DNA of 64,000 nt, taken from contig NZ_CP166850.1 of the NCBI RefSeq assembly GCF_041346945.1, positions 1,612,001 through 1,676,000 on the forward strand, given 5' to 3'. The notes under the pieces are model-generated. The model searched no databases. It saw nothing but the letters and a program-made list of their open reading frames with translations, and was not told where the DNA came from. The translations under genes and the position numbers were made by a program. How positions within the stretch are numbered: the stretch's first letter is position 1; each line of letters begins with the position of its first letter. This stretch comes from Amycolatopsis sp. cg9. GTDB lineage: Bacteria; Actinomycetota; Actinomycetes; Mycobacteriales; Pseudonocardiaceae. Below are positions 34,905 through 44,002 of the stretch, piece by piece.

Positions 34905-35810
34905 ATGCGAAGAATCCTGGCTCTGCCTTCGGTGGTCCTGGTGCTCGTGCTCGCCGTGGCCACCCCGGCGCCGGCGGCGACCCGCGTGATCGTGCTGCCC
35001 GGCGCCACGTCCGCCGAAGGGATCACCCCGGCCGGCGGCGGCACCCACTACACCGGCGACCTCATCGCCGGCACGATCTTCCGCGAGGACGTCAAGCGGG
35101 GGACAGCCGAGCGCTTCATCGAAGCGCCACCCGGGCAGATGGCGGCCGGGGTGGACCTGGACCGGCGCCACGACCTGCTGTTCGTCGCCGGCGGCAAGGG
35201 CGGCAAGGCCTACGTCTACAACGTGCGCACCAAGGCGAAGGTCGCGGACTTCACCTTCGGCGACCCGCAGACCTCCTACGTCAACGACGTGGCGGTGACC
35301 CCGTACGGCGCGTGGTTCACCGACTCCTACCACCCGCAGCTGTTCTTCGTGCCGAACGTCGGTGGCGTGCTCGGCACCCCGCGCACCCTGCCGCTGAGCG
35401 GGCCGGGGGCGGGCGGCTCCCCCGACACCTTCTTCATGAACGACATCATCGCCACGCCGGCCGGCGACGCCCTGCTCGTGGCCGCCACGACGCCCGGGAA
35501 GGTGTACAAGATCAACCCGGCCACCGGGGTCAGCGCGGAGATCGCGGGCGTGACCGCGCCCAGCGTCGTCAGCCTCGTGCTGGACGGCCGCCGGCTGTGG
35601 GCGGTGCAGCTCGACGACACGATCAGCCGGTGGTGCCTCGACGGCGACCTGAGCCGCGGCACCGCGGCCGGCACGATCACCGATCCGCTGTTCGACCAGC
35701 CGGTTTCGGCGGCGAAGGTCGGCGATCGGCTGGCCGTCGTCAACTCCCACATCTTCAGCGGTTACCCGCCCACCAGCCCGACCTACGAGGTCCTTCTCGT
35801 CGACGCGTGA
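34905..35810 (+). CDS. secreted beta-propeller (SMP-30/gluconolactonase-like) protein
   Basis: A 301-residue exported protein: signal peptide with AVATPAPAA cleavage region, then repeats that look like propeller blades (GTHYTGDLIAGTIFRED, YVNDVAVTPYGAWFTDSY, FMNDIIATPAGDALLVA). N-D and T-D pairs at strand ends resemble SMP-30/NHL-type calcium-binding lactonases. ATG 34905 follows GGGAGGGA; a start 36 bp upstream is rejected because it would bury the signal peptide. Enzyme activity is not established. Confidence 0.75.
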   Translation: MRRILALPSVVLVLVLAVATPAPAATRVIVLPGATSAEGITPAGGGTHYTGDLIAGTIFREDVKRGTAERFIEAPPGQMAAGVDLDRRHDLLFVAGGKGGKAYVYNVRTKAKVADFTFGDPQTSYVNDVAVTPYGAWFTDSYHPQLFFVPNVGGVLGTPRTLPLSGPGAGGSPDTFFMNDIIATPAGDALLVAATTPGKVYKINPATGVSAEIAGVTAPSVVSLVLDGRRLWAVQLDDTISRWCLDGDLSRGTAAGTITDPLFDQPVSAAKVGDRLAVVNSHIFSGYPPTSPTYEVLLVDA

Positions 35811-35846
35811 CTGGTAGGGTCCGGACGGACTTCGAGGGGGCGATCG

Positions 35847-37472
35847 ATGGCCGGCCAGGGGTTTCGCGACGAGCTGACCCAGTTGCTGCAGGCGCGCTAC
35901 CCGCTGCTGGTCGTCGAGACGCACGAAGAGCAGCGGGTGCTGCGGGAGATCCGCGCGGTCGCGGAGGACCAGCAGCGGCTGCGGACGCCGCGCCGGGTGT
36001 ACGTCTGGTCGTCGACCACCGGGCTCGCGCCCGCGGGTGGCCCGCCGATCAGCGACACCCGCACCGCGGCCGCCGCGCTCGAGCGGGTCTACGGCTGGGG
36101 TGAGCCCGCCGTGTTCGTCTTCGCCGACCTGCACCCGTCGCTGGTGTCCGAAGGCGGGCACCGGCCCGACCCGGACGTCGTGCGCCGGCTGCGCGAGCTC
36201 GCGGCCGCGTTCAAGACCCGGCCGGTGCCGCTGAGCCTGATCCTCGTGTCGCCGTCCCTGCCGGTGCCGCCGGAGCTGGAGCACGACGCGACCGTCGTCG
36301 ACTTCCCGCTGCCCGACCAGCGCCAGATCGGCGAGCTGCTGGACGGCATGGTCGCCGCGCACCGGCAGAACGTCCGGATCAGCATCGACCGCGACGACCG
36401 GGACATGATCGTCGCCGCGGCGCGCGGGCTGACGCTGCCCGAAGCCGAGAACGCGTTCGCCAGGGCCCTGGTCGAGGGCGGCGGGCTCGACCCCAGCGAC
36501 CTCGAGCTGATCCTCGCCGAGAAGCGCCAGGCCGTCCGCCGGTCCGGGATGCTCGACATCGTCCCGGCGGAGACGAGCTTCGACGCCGTCGGCGGGCTGG
36601 ACCGGCTCAAGCGCTGGCTGACCAAGCGCACCGGCACGTGGACGCCCGCCGCGTCGGCGTACAACCTCGCGGCGCCGAAGGGCCTGCTGCTCACCGGCGT
36701 GCCCGGCTGCGGCAAGAGCCTGTCCGCGGTGTGCGTCGCGAACATGTGGCGGCTGCCGCTGCTGCGGCTGGACCTCGGGCGCGTCTTCGCCGGGCTCGTC
36801 GGCTCCAGCGAGAAGAACATCCGCACGGTCATCCGCACCGCGGAAGGCATCGCGCCCTGCGTGCTGTGGGTCGACGAGATCGAGAAGGGCCTCGCGGGCG
36901 CGGGCGGCGGAGGTGACGGAGGCACCGCGCGGCGCGTGTTCGGCACGTTCCTGTCCTGGATGCAGGAGAAGTCGGCGCCGGTGTTCGTGATGGCGACCGC
37001 GAACCAGGTCGGCTCGCTGCCGCCGGAGTTCCTGCGCAAGGGCCGGTTCGACGAGATCTTCTTCGTCGACCTGCCCTCGGCGCCCGAGCGCGCCGCGATC
37101 TGGCGGATCCACCTGGCCAAGCGCGTCACCGACGCGTTCGTGGCCAGCGAGCTGCCGCTGGACGACGCGCTGTTCGCCGAGCTCGCCGACGTCAGCGCGG
37201 GCTACAGCGGCGCCGAGATCGAGCAGGCCGTGCTCTCCGGGCTGGTCGACGCGTTCGCCGAGAAGCGGCCGCTGCGCCGCGACGACCTCGTTCGCGCGGT
37301 GAAGTCGACCGTGCCGCTGTCGGTCACCCAGGCCGACGAGATCCTGGCCATCCGGAACTGGGCGGAGACCCGGGCCGTCGCCGCGACGGACACCACCGCC
37401 AAGGTCGACACCGCCGCCCGTGTTTCGGCGCCGCCGCCGGAGTCCCCGAGGGGAAGGACGATCGACGTATGA
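35847..37472 (+). CDS. AAA+ ATPase, Ycf46-like, first gene of a five-gene operon
   Basis: A 541-residue AAA+ protein. The N-terminal 230 residues ([21 protein letters not shown]) match the Ycf46/SpoVK-like N-domain. The AAA core has Walker A GVPGCGKS (about 283-291), Walker [12 protein letters not shown] (about 340), sensor 1 VMATANQ, and the arginine-finger region [14 protein letters not shown]. The C-terminus is disordered. Its stop overlaps the DUF2997 start (ATGA). In cyanobacteria and plastids ycf46, DUF2997 and DUF1257 (ycf35) genes are linked; function there is unclear. Here it heads a coupled operon with a radical SAM enzyme. Confidence 0.88.
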   Translation: MAGQGFRDELTQLLQARYPLLVVETHEEQRVLREIRAVAEDQQRLRTPRRVYVWSSTTGLAPAGGPPISDTRTAAAALERVYGWGEPAVFVFADLHPSLVSEGGHRPDPDVVRRLRELAAAFKTRPVPLSLILVSPSLPVPPELEHDATVVDFPLPDQRQIGELLDGMVAAHRQNVRISIDRDDRDMIVAAARGLTLPEAENAFARALVEGGGLDPSDLELILAEKRQAVRRSGMLDIVPAETSFDAVGGLDRLKRWLTKRTGTWTPAASAYNLAAPKGLLLTGVPGCGKSLSAVCVANMWRLPLLRLDLGRVFAGLVGSSEKNIRTVIRTAEGIAPCVLWVDEIEKGLAGAGGGGDGGTARRVFGTFLSWMQEKSAPVFVMATANQVGSLPPEFLRKGRFDEIFFVDLPSAPERAAIWRIHLAKRVTDAFVASELPLDDALFAELADVSAGYSGAEIEQAVLSGLVDAFAEKRPLRRDDLVRAVKSTVPLSVTQADEILAIRNWAETRAVAATDTTAKVDTAARVSAPPPESPRGRTIDV

Positions 37473-37678
37473 CGCACCGGGTGACCGTCACCATCGCCAA
37501 GGACGGCTCGATCAGCGCCGAAACGCACGGCGTGACCGGGTCCAAGTGCCTCGACTACATCCCGCTGCTCGAGGACCTGCTCGGCGCGGAAACGGTGTCG
37601 TCGGAGTTCACCGAGGACTACCGGCGGACCGCCGCCGAGGTCGAGAACACGGCGACGCAGCAGCAATGGAACTCCTGA
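37469..37678 (+). CDS. DUF2997 protein
   Basis: A 69-residue protein: VTVTIAKDGSISAETHGVTGSKCLDYIPLLEDLLG, with the conserved GxKC motif (SKC) and the two-strand start typical of DUF2997. It ends in a polar tail. The start overlaps the AAA stop by 4 bp and the radical SAM start lies 13 bp inside it. Its conserved cysteine next to a radical SAM activase raises the idea of a small substrate or carrier, but this is speculation. Confidence 0.8.
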   Translation: MTHRVTVTIAKDGSISAETHGVTGSKCLDYIPLLEDLLGAETVSSEFTEDYRRTAAEVENTATQQQWNS

Positions 37679-38241
37679 ACCTGCACCGGATCGTCGACGT
37701 CACCGCGGCCGAAGGTCCCGGTCTGCGGTGCGCGGTGTGGACGCAGGGGTGTTCGGTGCGCTGCCCGGGCTGCTTCAACCCGCAGACGTGGACGACGCGC
37801 GGCGGGACACCGATGCCGTGGCCGGACCTGGTTTCGCACGTGCTCGCGATTCCCGGGATCGAAGGCGTCACGCTGCTCGGCGGCGAGCCGTTCGACCAGC
37901 CCGAGCCGCTGGGCCACTTCGCTTCCGCCGTGCGCGAAGCGGGGCTTTCGGTGATGACGTTCACCGGGCACGTCCTGGCGGACCTGCCGCCGTCGGAGCT
38001 GCTCGACTCGACGGACCTGCTGGTGGACGGACCGTTCCTGGCGGACCGGCCGGAGCCGTCGCGGCCGTGGGTGGGGTCGGTCAACCAGCGGTTCCACTTC
38101 CTGACCGATCGCTACGACGAGTCGATCTTCACCACGCCGAACCGCCTGGAACTGACGATCGCCCCGGACGGCGCGATCGAGCTGAACGGGTTCGCCACCA
38201 CCGAAGTACTGGAAGCGCTGCTCGAAGGGGATCACCGATGA
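37666..38241 (+). CDS. radical SAM protein, NrdG/PflA activase-like
   Basis: A 191-residue radical SAM enzyme. The cluster motif is C29-S-V-R-C33-P-G-C36 within TQGCSVRCPGCFNPQTW, followed by VTLLGGEPFDQ (SAM-binding GGE) and LVDGPF. The size and the CxxxCxxCxN pattern match glycyl-radical activases such as NrdG. No glycyl-radical enzyme is encoded in this window, so the partner is probably in this operon or elsewhere. Start ATG lies inside the DUF2997 gene; stop overlaps the next gene by 4 bp. Confidence 0.88.
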   Translation: MELLNLHRIVDVTAAEGPGLRCAVWTQGCSVRCPGCFNPQTWTTRGGTPMPWPDLVSHVLAIPGIEGVTLLGGEPFDQPEPLGHFASAVREAGLSVMTFTGHVLADLPPSELLDSTDLLVDGPFLADRPEPSRPWVGSVNQRFHFLTDRYDESIFTTPNRLELTIAPDGAIELNGFATTEVLEALLEGDHR

Positions 38242-38681
38242 GTGTCACGCTGAAGCTGCGAAGCGAAGCGCTGGCCCAGCTCAACGCCGCGACGATCGCC
38301 GCGCACGCGCAGGCGCAGCCGGGCGTCGTCACCGTGCGGACCCGGATGCGGCACCGCGACCTGCTGGCCCGCGCGCTCACCGGGCTGCGGGCGCAGGTCA
38401 CCGACGACGGCAACTCGGTCGTCGCCGCGTGGGAGGGCCGCCGGATCACGTTCGTCTACGGCCCCGAAGGCGTCCAGCTGGCCCACGTCGACGGTCCCGG
38501 CCTCGCCGAGGCCGAAGCCCAGCGGCTGGTGCTGTCGGTCGACGAGGCGTACGCCGCCCAGGTGCAGCAGGCGGTGCTCGCGCGGCTGAAGGCGCGCGCG
38601 GCTTCGAACGGCATGGTCGTCGAATCGGAGCGGGTGAACGCCGACCAGTCGATCAGCGTCACGCTGGCCGCCACGTCGTGA
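38238..38681 (+). CDS. unknown protein, possibly DUF1257-like, of the AAA/radical SAM operon
   Basis: A 147-residue soluble protein not clearly recognised. Its position beside Ycf46-like and DUF2997 genes, and its end (YAAQVQQAVLARLKARAASNGMVVESERVNADQSISVTL), suggest a counterpart of DUF1257/Ycf35, but the N-terminal half is not convincing. It has no cysteines. ATG overlaps the radical SAM stop and its own stop overlaps the next GTG, both by 4 bp. Confidence 0.55.
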   Translation: MSVTLKLRSEALAQLNAATIAAHAQAQPGVVTVRTRMRHRDLLARALTGLRAQVTDDGNSVVAAWEGRRITFVYGPEGVQLAHVDGPGLAEAEAQRLVLSVDEAYAAQVQQAVLARLKARAASNGMVVESERVNADQSISVTLAATS

Positions 38682-39892
38682 CCGAGGTCAGGGTCGGGCT
38701 GATCGAGTTCGGCAAGGCGCTCAACGACTCCGTCACCCTCCCCGGCCTCGGCGAGCTCCCGGGCGGCCAGGTCAGCGCGGGCCGCGCGGTCCGCGGCGCC
38801 CGCGCGCGGCTGCGGCGGGGTGATCTCGTCCTCGCGGACAACCTGCGCCTCGGGATCATGGTGCGGAAGAAGTTCTTCTCCAGCGACGTCGAGGCGGTCA
38901 CGGACGCCGGGTTCCTCAAGGACGTCTTCGTCGCCGTCGGGCGGCGCGACCTGGCGAACGGCGACTCGCTGGAGCTGTACACCGACGACGCCGTCGGCCC
39001 GGACACCGGCCGTCAGGACGGCGTCGGTTCGGTGCTGGCGCCGGGTTTCGACCAGCTGACGGGGTTCCACGCTTCGGTGGTCGTCCGTGAAGGGGTGCTG
39101 CGCTTCGGGGCGTTGGTCTCGCTGGTGCGGGGCGGGCGCCCGGCCGGCGAGCCGATGCGGGTGCTCGGGCTGTTCGGCCCGGCGGGTCCGCTCGAGGAGC
39201 TGCCGCCGGGGCCGCCGGGCACGGTGCTGCTGGGCTTCCAGTGCGACGTACCCCCGCTGGCCGGCGACGCTTTGGTGGCGTTCCAGGAGCCCGCGCACGA
39301 CTTCCTCGAGCGGCGCGAGGGGGCCGTGCTGGTGCACGGCGTCAGCGACCTGGGCAACGGTTCGGTGGTGGCGGCGGTCGAGGTGCCGGAGGGGCGCAGC
39401 GCGGCGTTCACCACCGGGTCGCCGGCGCGGGTGCTGCGGCCGATCGGGACGACGTTCAACGAGCGGAGCACGGTCGTTTCCCCGGACCTGCGGATCCTGT
39501 CGCTGGCGAGGGACGGGGTGGCGGTGCGGTCCAGCGGGGGGACGCGGGTGTTCACGGTCGGGTTGGCGACGCGGGACCTGCGGGAGAACGATCTGATCGA
39601 GGCGTACGTCCCGGCTGCGATGCCCGCTTTGGCTCCGCCTCCTGCGCCCGCCCCGGTGTCGGTGGACGTGAACACGGCTTCCGGCCCGGAGCTGGCGTCG
39701 TTGCCGGGACTGTCGCCGTCGCGGGTGACGACGGCGTTGGAGCTGCGCCGGCGGCAGGGCGGCTTCCCCGACGTGGAGGCGTTCGGCGTCGCGATCGGCT
39801 TGCAGCCGCACGAGATCGTCCGCCTGCGCGGACGGGCGACGGCCAGTCGGGTGGCAGCGCCCGAGACGGGCGTGCGCCAGCTCGACATCTGA
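38678..39892 (+). CDS. unknown protein with C-terminal helix-hairpin-helix domain
   Basis: A 404-residue soluble protein, last gene of the coupled operon. The first 320 residues are beta-rich with no family I know (VTEVRVGLIEFGKALNDS, DNLRLGIMVRKKFFSSD). After a proline linker comes a ComEA-like HhH domain (about 325-385): VDVNTASGPELASLPGLSPSRV, LELRRRQGGFPDVEAFG. Such domains bind DNA without sequence preference or mediate protein contacts. GTG 38678 shares a GTGA overlap with the gene before. A nucleic-acid link for this operon is thus possible. Confidence 0.65.
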   Translation: MTEVRVGLIEFGKALNDSVTLPGLGELPGGQVSAGRAVRGARARLRRGDLVLADNLRLGIMVRKKFFSSDVEAVTDAGFLKDVFVAVGRRDLANGDSLELYTDDAVGPDTGRQDGVGSVLAPGFDQLTGFHASVVVREGVLRFGALVSLVRGGRPAGEPMRVLGLFGPAGPLEELPPGPPGTVLLGFQCDVPPLAGDALVAFQEPAHDFLERREGAVLVHGVSDLGNGSVVAAVEVPEGRSAAFTTGSPARVLRPIGTTFNERSTVVSPDLRILSLARDGVAVRSSGGTRVFTVGLATRDLRENDLIEAYVPAAMPALAPPPAPAPVSVDVNTASGPELASLPGLSPSRVTTALELRRRQGGFPDVEAFGVAIGLQPHEIVRLRGRATASRVAAPETGVRQLDI

Positions 39893-39926
39893 AGCGGCGG
39901 GTGGCGGTTCCGCTACGCTCGGGGAC

Positions 39927-40619
39927 GTGCCGGAGGAATTCTCACTGGGCCTGACGGAGGTCGACACCGCGGTCCGGCGCACCGGTCTCCCGGCGAACTG
40001 GCACCCGTTCGAAATCCGCAGCGCGGGCCGGACCCTGACCGAGCACGACCGCATCGCGGCCGAAGCCTGGGAGTCGATGCGGGCGCGCGGCCTGGCCGGC
40101 CCGGACAAGCTGGACATCGAGGTCGAGCAGACGCTCAGGGCGTGGACCCAGCCGGACGTGCTGATCATCGTCCGCGCGGCGGAGGACACCCGCCAGGTCT
40201 TCTACCGCGCGGCGGTCGGCCACGGGCTGGGCGTGTTTTCGGAGCTTTCAGGCGACGAAATCCTGTTCGCCCAGACCCGCCCGGACCGGTTGGTCGACCT
40301 GCTGGTCGGGATGCTGCCGGCGTACGGGCCGGTGCCGCTGGCGGAGCTGACGTTCGTGGCCCCCGGGTCACCACGCGAGGCGGCGCTGGCGGCGGAGTTT
40401 TCGGCCTGGCCCCTGCACCGCTACGGCACGGTGGAGCTGTCGGTCCGGTCTTCGGGAGCGCTGAAGCCGGTGGGGACGGTGACGTTCGTGGACAACGACG
40501 GCGGCCGGTTCCTGATGTTCAGCGAGTCGCTACCCGACGGTTCGTCCCGGGTGACGTTCACCCCTTCGGATGGTTCTCACCTGCGGGCTTGGCTGCTGGA
40601 GCGTGGCAGGAACCACTGA
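39927..40619 (+). CDS. EspG-family ESX secretion-associated protein
   Basis: A 230-residue protein of the EspG family, cytosolic chaperones that bind PE/PPE-type substrates of ESX (type VII) secretion. Seen: FSLGLTEVDTAVRRTGL at the start, PFEIRSAGRTLTEHDRI, then VLIIVRAAEDTRQVFYRAAV and a beta-rich C-terminal half, the usual order. No ESX core genes are in the window. It begins a cluster with a WXG-like protein, a DUF3558 lipoprotein and a PPE-like protein, its probable client. Confidence 0.82.
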   Translation: MPEEFSLGLTEVDTAVRRTGLPANWHPFEIRSAGRTLTEHDRIAAEAWESMRARGLAGPDKLDIEVEQTLRAWTQPDVLIIVRAAEDTRQVFYRAAVGHGLGVFSELSGDEILFAQTRPDRLVDLLVGMLPAYGPVPLAELTFVAPGSPREAALAAEFSAWPLHRYGTVELSVRSSGALKPVGTVTFVDNDGGRFLMFSESLPDGSSRVTFTPSDGSHLRAWLLERGRNH

Positions 40620-40690
40620 CGCCGGCCGTTCGTCACTAGTACAGTGCGAAGGGACCACGCAGGGTGGTGCCGGACGACGGGGAGGGCGTC

Positions 40691-41188
40691 ATGAGCGGTT
40701 CGCAATTCGGCGCACCGGGCTCGTTCACACCACCACCGGCGGCTGGGGACGCGGGCTCGAACTTCCTGTCGGGCATCGTCGACGGCCCGATCGATTCGGC
40801 GGCCGCGCAGCGGGTCAGCACGGGTGGGAGTCATCTGAAGGGCCTCGCCGAGAGCGGTCAGTTCGCGGTGAACGAGGAAGGGTTCCAGGCGTACATCAAG
40901 GCCTGCGACTTCTTCATCGACGGCTACGACAAGATGCTCCGGGACGTGCATGTTCTCGCTGGCGCCGCCCGCATGGGCGGCAGCACCTACGCCAAGACAG
41001 TAGCCGAGTTCAACGCGATAGCGGCCGACGGCGATCCGCAAGCGTTGATTCCCAACCTTCTCCTTATGAAACGCGGCGTCGAAGACGCACGTGAGGCGAT
41101 GGTGATCGCACGAAAGAACTATCGCGAAACCGAAGATGCCCACGCCGTGGCGTTCGCTGACCTGAACAAGAATCTGCAGGAAAAGTGA
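40691..41188 (+). CDS. WXG100/ESX-type helical protein
   Basis: A 165-residue, mostly helical protein with a Gly/Pro-rich start. No WXG tripeptide is seen, but the helix-turn-helix hairpin layout (about 40-160, GFQAYIKACDFFIDGYDKML ... RKNYRETEDAHAVAFADL) and the neighbours point to an ESX-secreted protein. ATG 40691 follows GGGGAGGG. The stop overlaps the DUF3558 start (GTGA). Confidence 0.6.
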   Translation: MSGSQFGAPGSFTPPPAAGDAGSNFLSGIVDGPIDSAAAQRVSTGGSHLKGLAESGQFAVNEEGFQAYIKACDFFIDGYDKMLRDVHVLAGAARMGGSTYAKTVAEFNAIAADGDPQALIPNLLLMKRGVEDAREAMVIARKNYRETEDAHAVAFADLNKNLQEK

Positions 41189-41757
41189 CTTCTCACCGCA
41201 TCACCGCGATCTTGACCATTGCCGTCTGTGCGGCGCTGGCCCTGGCCGCGTGTACCAGTCAGGTCGGTGGCCAGGCAAACCCGAGTTCAACCGCCGCCGG
41301 TACCGATCCGTCCAGTGCAGCTACATCCGCGGGTGCCCCGGACGATCCGTTCGCGTCCATGAAACCGTGCTCGCTCCTGGACCAAGCGCTCGCCGGCCAA
41401 GGTTTCCCGACTGCGGTCCCGACCGTCGCCGACGCGAAGGAAAGTTGCGCTGCAACCAAGCCGAGGGCAGGCGACGTAAACCCGGTCGACCTGGCGCTTT
41501 CGCTTCAACCTGGCCGAGGTTACAAGAACAACGTCAGCAACCCGAGCCAGGCAAGTGAGGGAAAGGTCAACGAGCGAGCGGCGGTTGAAGTGCGCGAGCC
41601 CCAGCAATCGCCCGGGCAGTGCGGCATCTGGCTGGACGTAAAACCGAAGTCCCGGGCCCTGGTACTGGTGACCTCAGGGTCGGACACGGCCAACGCCTGC
41701 AAGCTCGTCGAAGGATTCGCGGAGAAGATCGAGCCACTGCTGCCGAAGACCAACTGA
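41185..41757 (+). CDS. DUF3558 lipoprotein
   Basis: A 190-residue lipoprotein: lipobox LAAC near residue 22, a Ser/Thr/Ala linker, and the DUF3558 domain with PCSLLD (first cysteine), CAATKP, and the late QCGIWLDV and ANACKLVEGFAEKI. DUF3558 proteins are envelope lipoproteins common next to ESX-type genes in Pseudonocardiaceae. Coupled to the WXG-like gene by 4 bp; the PPE-like gene follows at 14 bp. Confidence 0.82.
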   Translation: MTSHRITAILTIAVCAALALAACTSQVGGQANPSSTAAGTDPSSAATSAGAPDDPFASMKPCSLLDQALAGQGFPTAVPTVADAKESCAATKPRAGDVNPVDLALSLQPGRGYKNNVSNPSQASEGKVNERAAVEVREPQQSPGQCGIWLDVKPKSRALVLVTSGSDTANACKLVEGFAEKIEPLLPKTN

Positions 41758-41771
41758 TACGGAGTCCAGCC

Positions 41772-43184
41772 ATGAGTCAGCCGCACCGGGCGCAGCATCG
41801 CCAGTCCGAGGGTGACTACTACGCGGAAACCGCCCAGATGCTCGAAGGTCACGGGGCCGACGGCCAGCGGCTCACCCGGCAGGCCGCGTCGGACTATTCG
41901 GTCGCGCAGGGGAAGCTCCTGCAGGAGGGGCAAACCCTCCGTTCCGGGGCACCGGTGCCGGACGAGAACTACGCGAGCCAGCCGCACGAAGTGCTGTACG
42001 ACATGGTCCACAACAACTTGGACCTCGAAGACCTCAACGACCGCAGCCGGGTGGCCAACGTCTACGGCAACTGGCTCGCCGACGCCTCCAACCAGTTCCG
42101 CGACGCGGCCACGGCGGCGGGCGGCTCCTGGCAGGGACCCGCTGCCGACCAGGCCAACGGGTTCTTCCAAAGCACCGCCGGGCACACGGAACAAACCGGC
42201 ACCGCGATGCAGCTGGCGTCCAACCACTACTCCCAGCAGTCCGCGGCAGCCCACTACGCCAAGACCAACATGCCCGAGCCCACCGGCTTCAACCAGCAAG
42301 CCGAGCTCGACAAGGCCAAGCAGCAGTACAACAACGGCGACCTCGTCGGCATGAGCGGCACCATGGCCGGCATCCAGGCCAAGCAGCAACAAGCCGACGC
42401 CGCCCATCAGCAGGCCGTTCAAGTCCTGCAGAACCTCGACGGCACCTACCACGAAACCGCCAGCTCCCAGCCCACCTACGCGCCGCCGCCGCAGCTTGGG
42501 CAGGGCGACTCCACCTCGGTCAGTGGGTTCCACGGGACTAGCGGGACCGGTGGGGTCGGAGGGACCGGTGGAACCGGCTTCACCGGCACAGGCACTGGAC
42601 CCGGTGGCACCAGCGGCAGCTACGTCCCCGGGAGCACGACGGGGACCGCGCCCGGGACGCCGCCGGCTTCCTTCGTCCCGCCCGGGGCCACCAGCGGTAC
42701 CGGCGGGCCCGGGAACTTCGCCGGCAACACCAACTTCCGCTCCGCGCCCGCCGCGAGCTCCTTCACGCGCATGACTCCCGACGGGCTCGCCATGCCCGGG
42801 ACCACCGCCGGTGGCACTCCCGGCGGCGGAGACGTCACCCGCGGCAGCAAACCGGGGCGTGCCGGGAGCGGGTTCGCCGGGTCGCGGGTGTCCGGCAGTG
42901 CGGGGAGCGCCGGGAGCGTGCCCAAGGAGATACCCGGTGAGGGCAAGGGCAGCGGTGCCGGCAAGAGCGGTGAGCGGCTCGAACGCGGGGCCACCGCCGC
43001 CGCGGCGGCCAAGGGGAAGGGCGGTGCCGGAGCCGCCGGAGCGGCTGGCGCCGGCAAGAAGAAGGAAGACGACAAGGAGCACAAGAACAAGTACGCCGTC
43101 GAGGACGAAGTCTTCGACCTCAAGCCCGAACGCGGGCCCGACGGCGAGAAGATCGTGCGGCCGACCATCGGGGAAACCCCCTAG
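41772..43184 (+). CDS. PPE-like ESX substrate with glycine-rich tail
   Basis: A 470-residue protein. The first 230 residues are helical with a WXG-type turn (GGSWQGPAADQANGFFQ) and resemble PPE-like ESX substrates. Then a long Gly/Ser/Thr/Pro-rich, low-complexity region (about 240-430) and a charged end (KKKEDDKEHKNKYAVEDEVFDLKPERGPDG). The Y-x-x-x-E secretion-like pattern YAVED lies near the end. Likely exported with help from the EspG protein. Start follows ACGGAG. Confidence 0.7.
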   Translation: MSQPHRAQHRQSEGDYYAETAQMLEGHGADGQRLTRQAASDYSVAQGKLLQEGQTLRSGAPVPDENYASQPHEVLYDMVHNNLDLEDLNDRSRVANVYGNWLADASNQFRDAATAAGGSWQGPAADQANGFFQSTAGHTEQTGTAMQLASNHYSQQSAAAHYAKTNMPEPTGFNQQAELDKAKQQYNNGDLVGMSGTMAGIQAKQQQADAAHQQAVQVLQNLDGTYHETASSQPTYAPPPQLGQGDSTSVSGFHGTSGTGGVGGTGGTGFTGTGTGPGGTSGSYVPGSTTGTAPGTPPASFVPPGATSGTGGPGNFAGNTNFRSAPAASSFTRMTPDGLAMPGTTAGGTPGGGDVTRGSKPGRAGSGFAGSRVSGSAGSAGSVPKEIPGEGKGSGAGKSGERLERGATAAAAAKGKGGAGAAGAAGAGKKKEDDKEHKNKYAVEDEVFDLKPERGPDGEKIVRPTIGETP

Positions 43185-43246
43185 ATTTCCCCCATCCGGC
43201 GGGCTGAGCCGGGAGGCGGCGCACCCACCCTCGCTACATTGGGGTC

Positions 43247-44002
43247 ATGCGCTTCTTCATCGTCGACGCCTTCACCGACCGGGCCTTCGCCGGGAACTCC
43301 GCCGGGGTCGTCCTGCTGGACGAGCCCGCCGACCCGACCTGGATGCAGGCCGTCGCCGCCGAGATGAAGCACGCCGAGACCGCTTTCGTGGTGACGACGG
43401 CGCCGGGCGCCAAGTCGCTCAGGTGGTTCACCCCCGAGGTCGAGGTCGCCCTCTGCGGCCACGCCACCCTCGCCACCACGCACGTGCTCGGCGGCGAGCA
43501 GGTCTACACCACCCTCAGCGGCGAGCTGCGCGCCAACGCGAAGGACGGCTGGGTCGAGCTGGACTTCCCCTCCGACCCGCCGTCGGCCACCGACGACGAC
43601 CTGGCCGGAATCCTCCCCGGTGTCGAGATCGAGTACGCCGGACGCGGCGTCGAGAACCTCTTCGCCGTCCTCCCCGACGCCGGAACGGTCAAAAACCTGG
43701 AACCCGACCTCGAAAAGCTGAAGCACACCTGGACCGGACGGTTGCTCGTCACCGCGAAGGGCGACGAAACGGACTACGTGAGCCGCTTCTTCGGGCCCGG
43801 CGTCGGCATCGACGAAGACCCCGTCACCGGCTCGGCGCACTGCATCCTGTCGCCGTACTGGTCCGAGAAGCTCCAACGCACCGAGCTCGTCGGCGCACAG
43901 GTCTCGGCGCGCGGCGGGATCGTCCGGACGCGCCAGGACGGCGACCGCGTCCACCTCGCCGGCCAGGCCGTGACCGTCCTCAGCGGGGAGCTGCACGTCT
44001 GA
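43247..44002 (+). CDS. PhzF-family isomerase
   Basis: A 251-residue enzyme of the PhzF (diaminopimelate epimerase-like) fold. Seen: VDAFTDRAFAGNSAGVVLL at the start, catalytic Glu in KHAETAFVV, VALCGHATLATTH, and GVGIDEDPVTGSAHC. It is complete though a little shorter than typical (about 260-290). PhzF homologues outside phenazine clusters have unknown substrates. The stop overlaps the YccF start by one base (TGATG). Confidence 0.88.
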   Translation: MRFFIVDAFTDRAFAGNSAGVVLLDEPADPTWMQAVAAEMKHAETAFVVTTAPGAKSLRWFTPEVEVALCGHATLATTHVLGGEQVYTTLSGELRANAKDGWVELDFPSDPPSATDDDLAGILPGVEIEYAGRGVENLFAVLPDAGTVKNLEPDLEKLKHTWTGRLLVTAKGDETDYVSRFFGPGVGIDEDPVTGSAHCILSPYWSEKLQRTELVGAQVSARGGIVRTRQDGDRVHLAGQAVTVLSGELHV

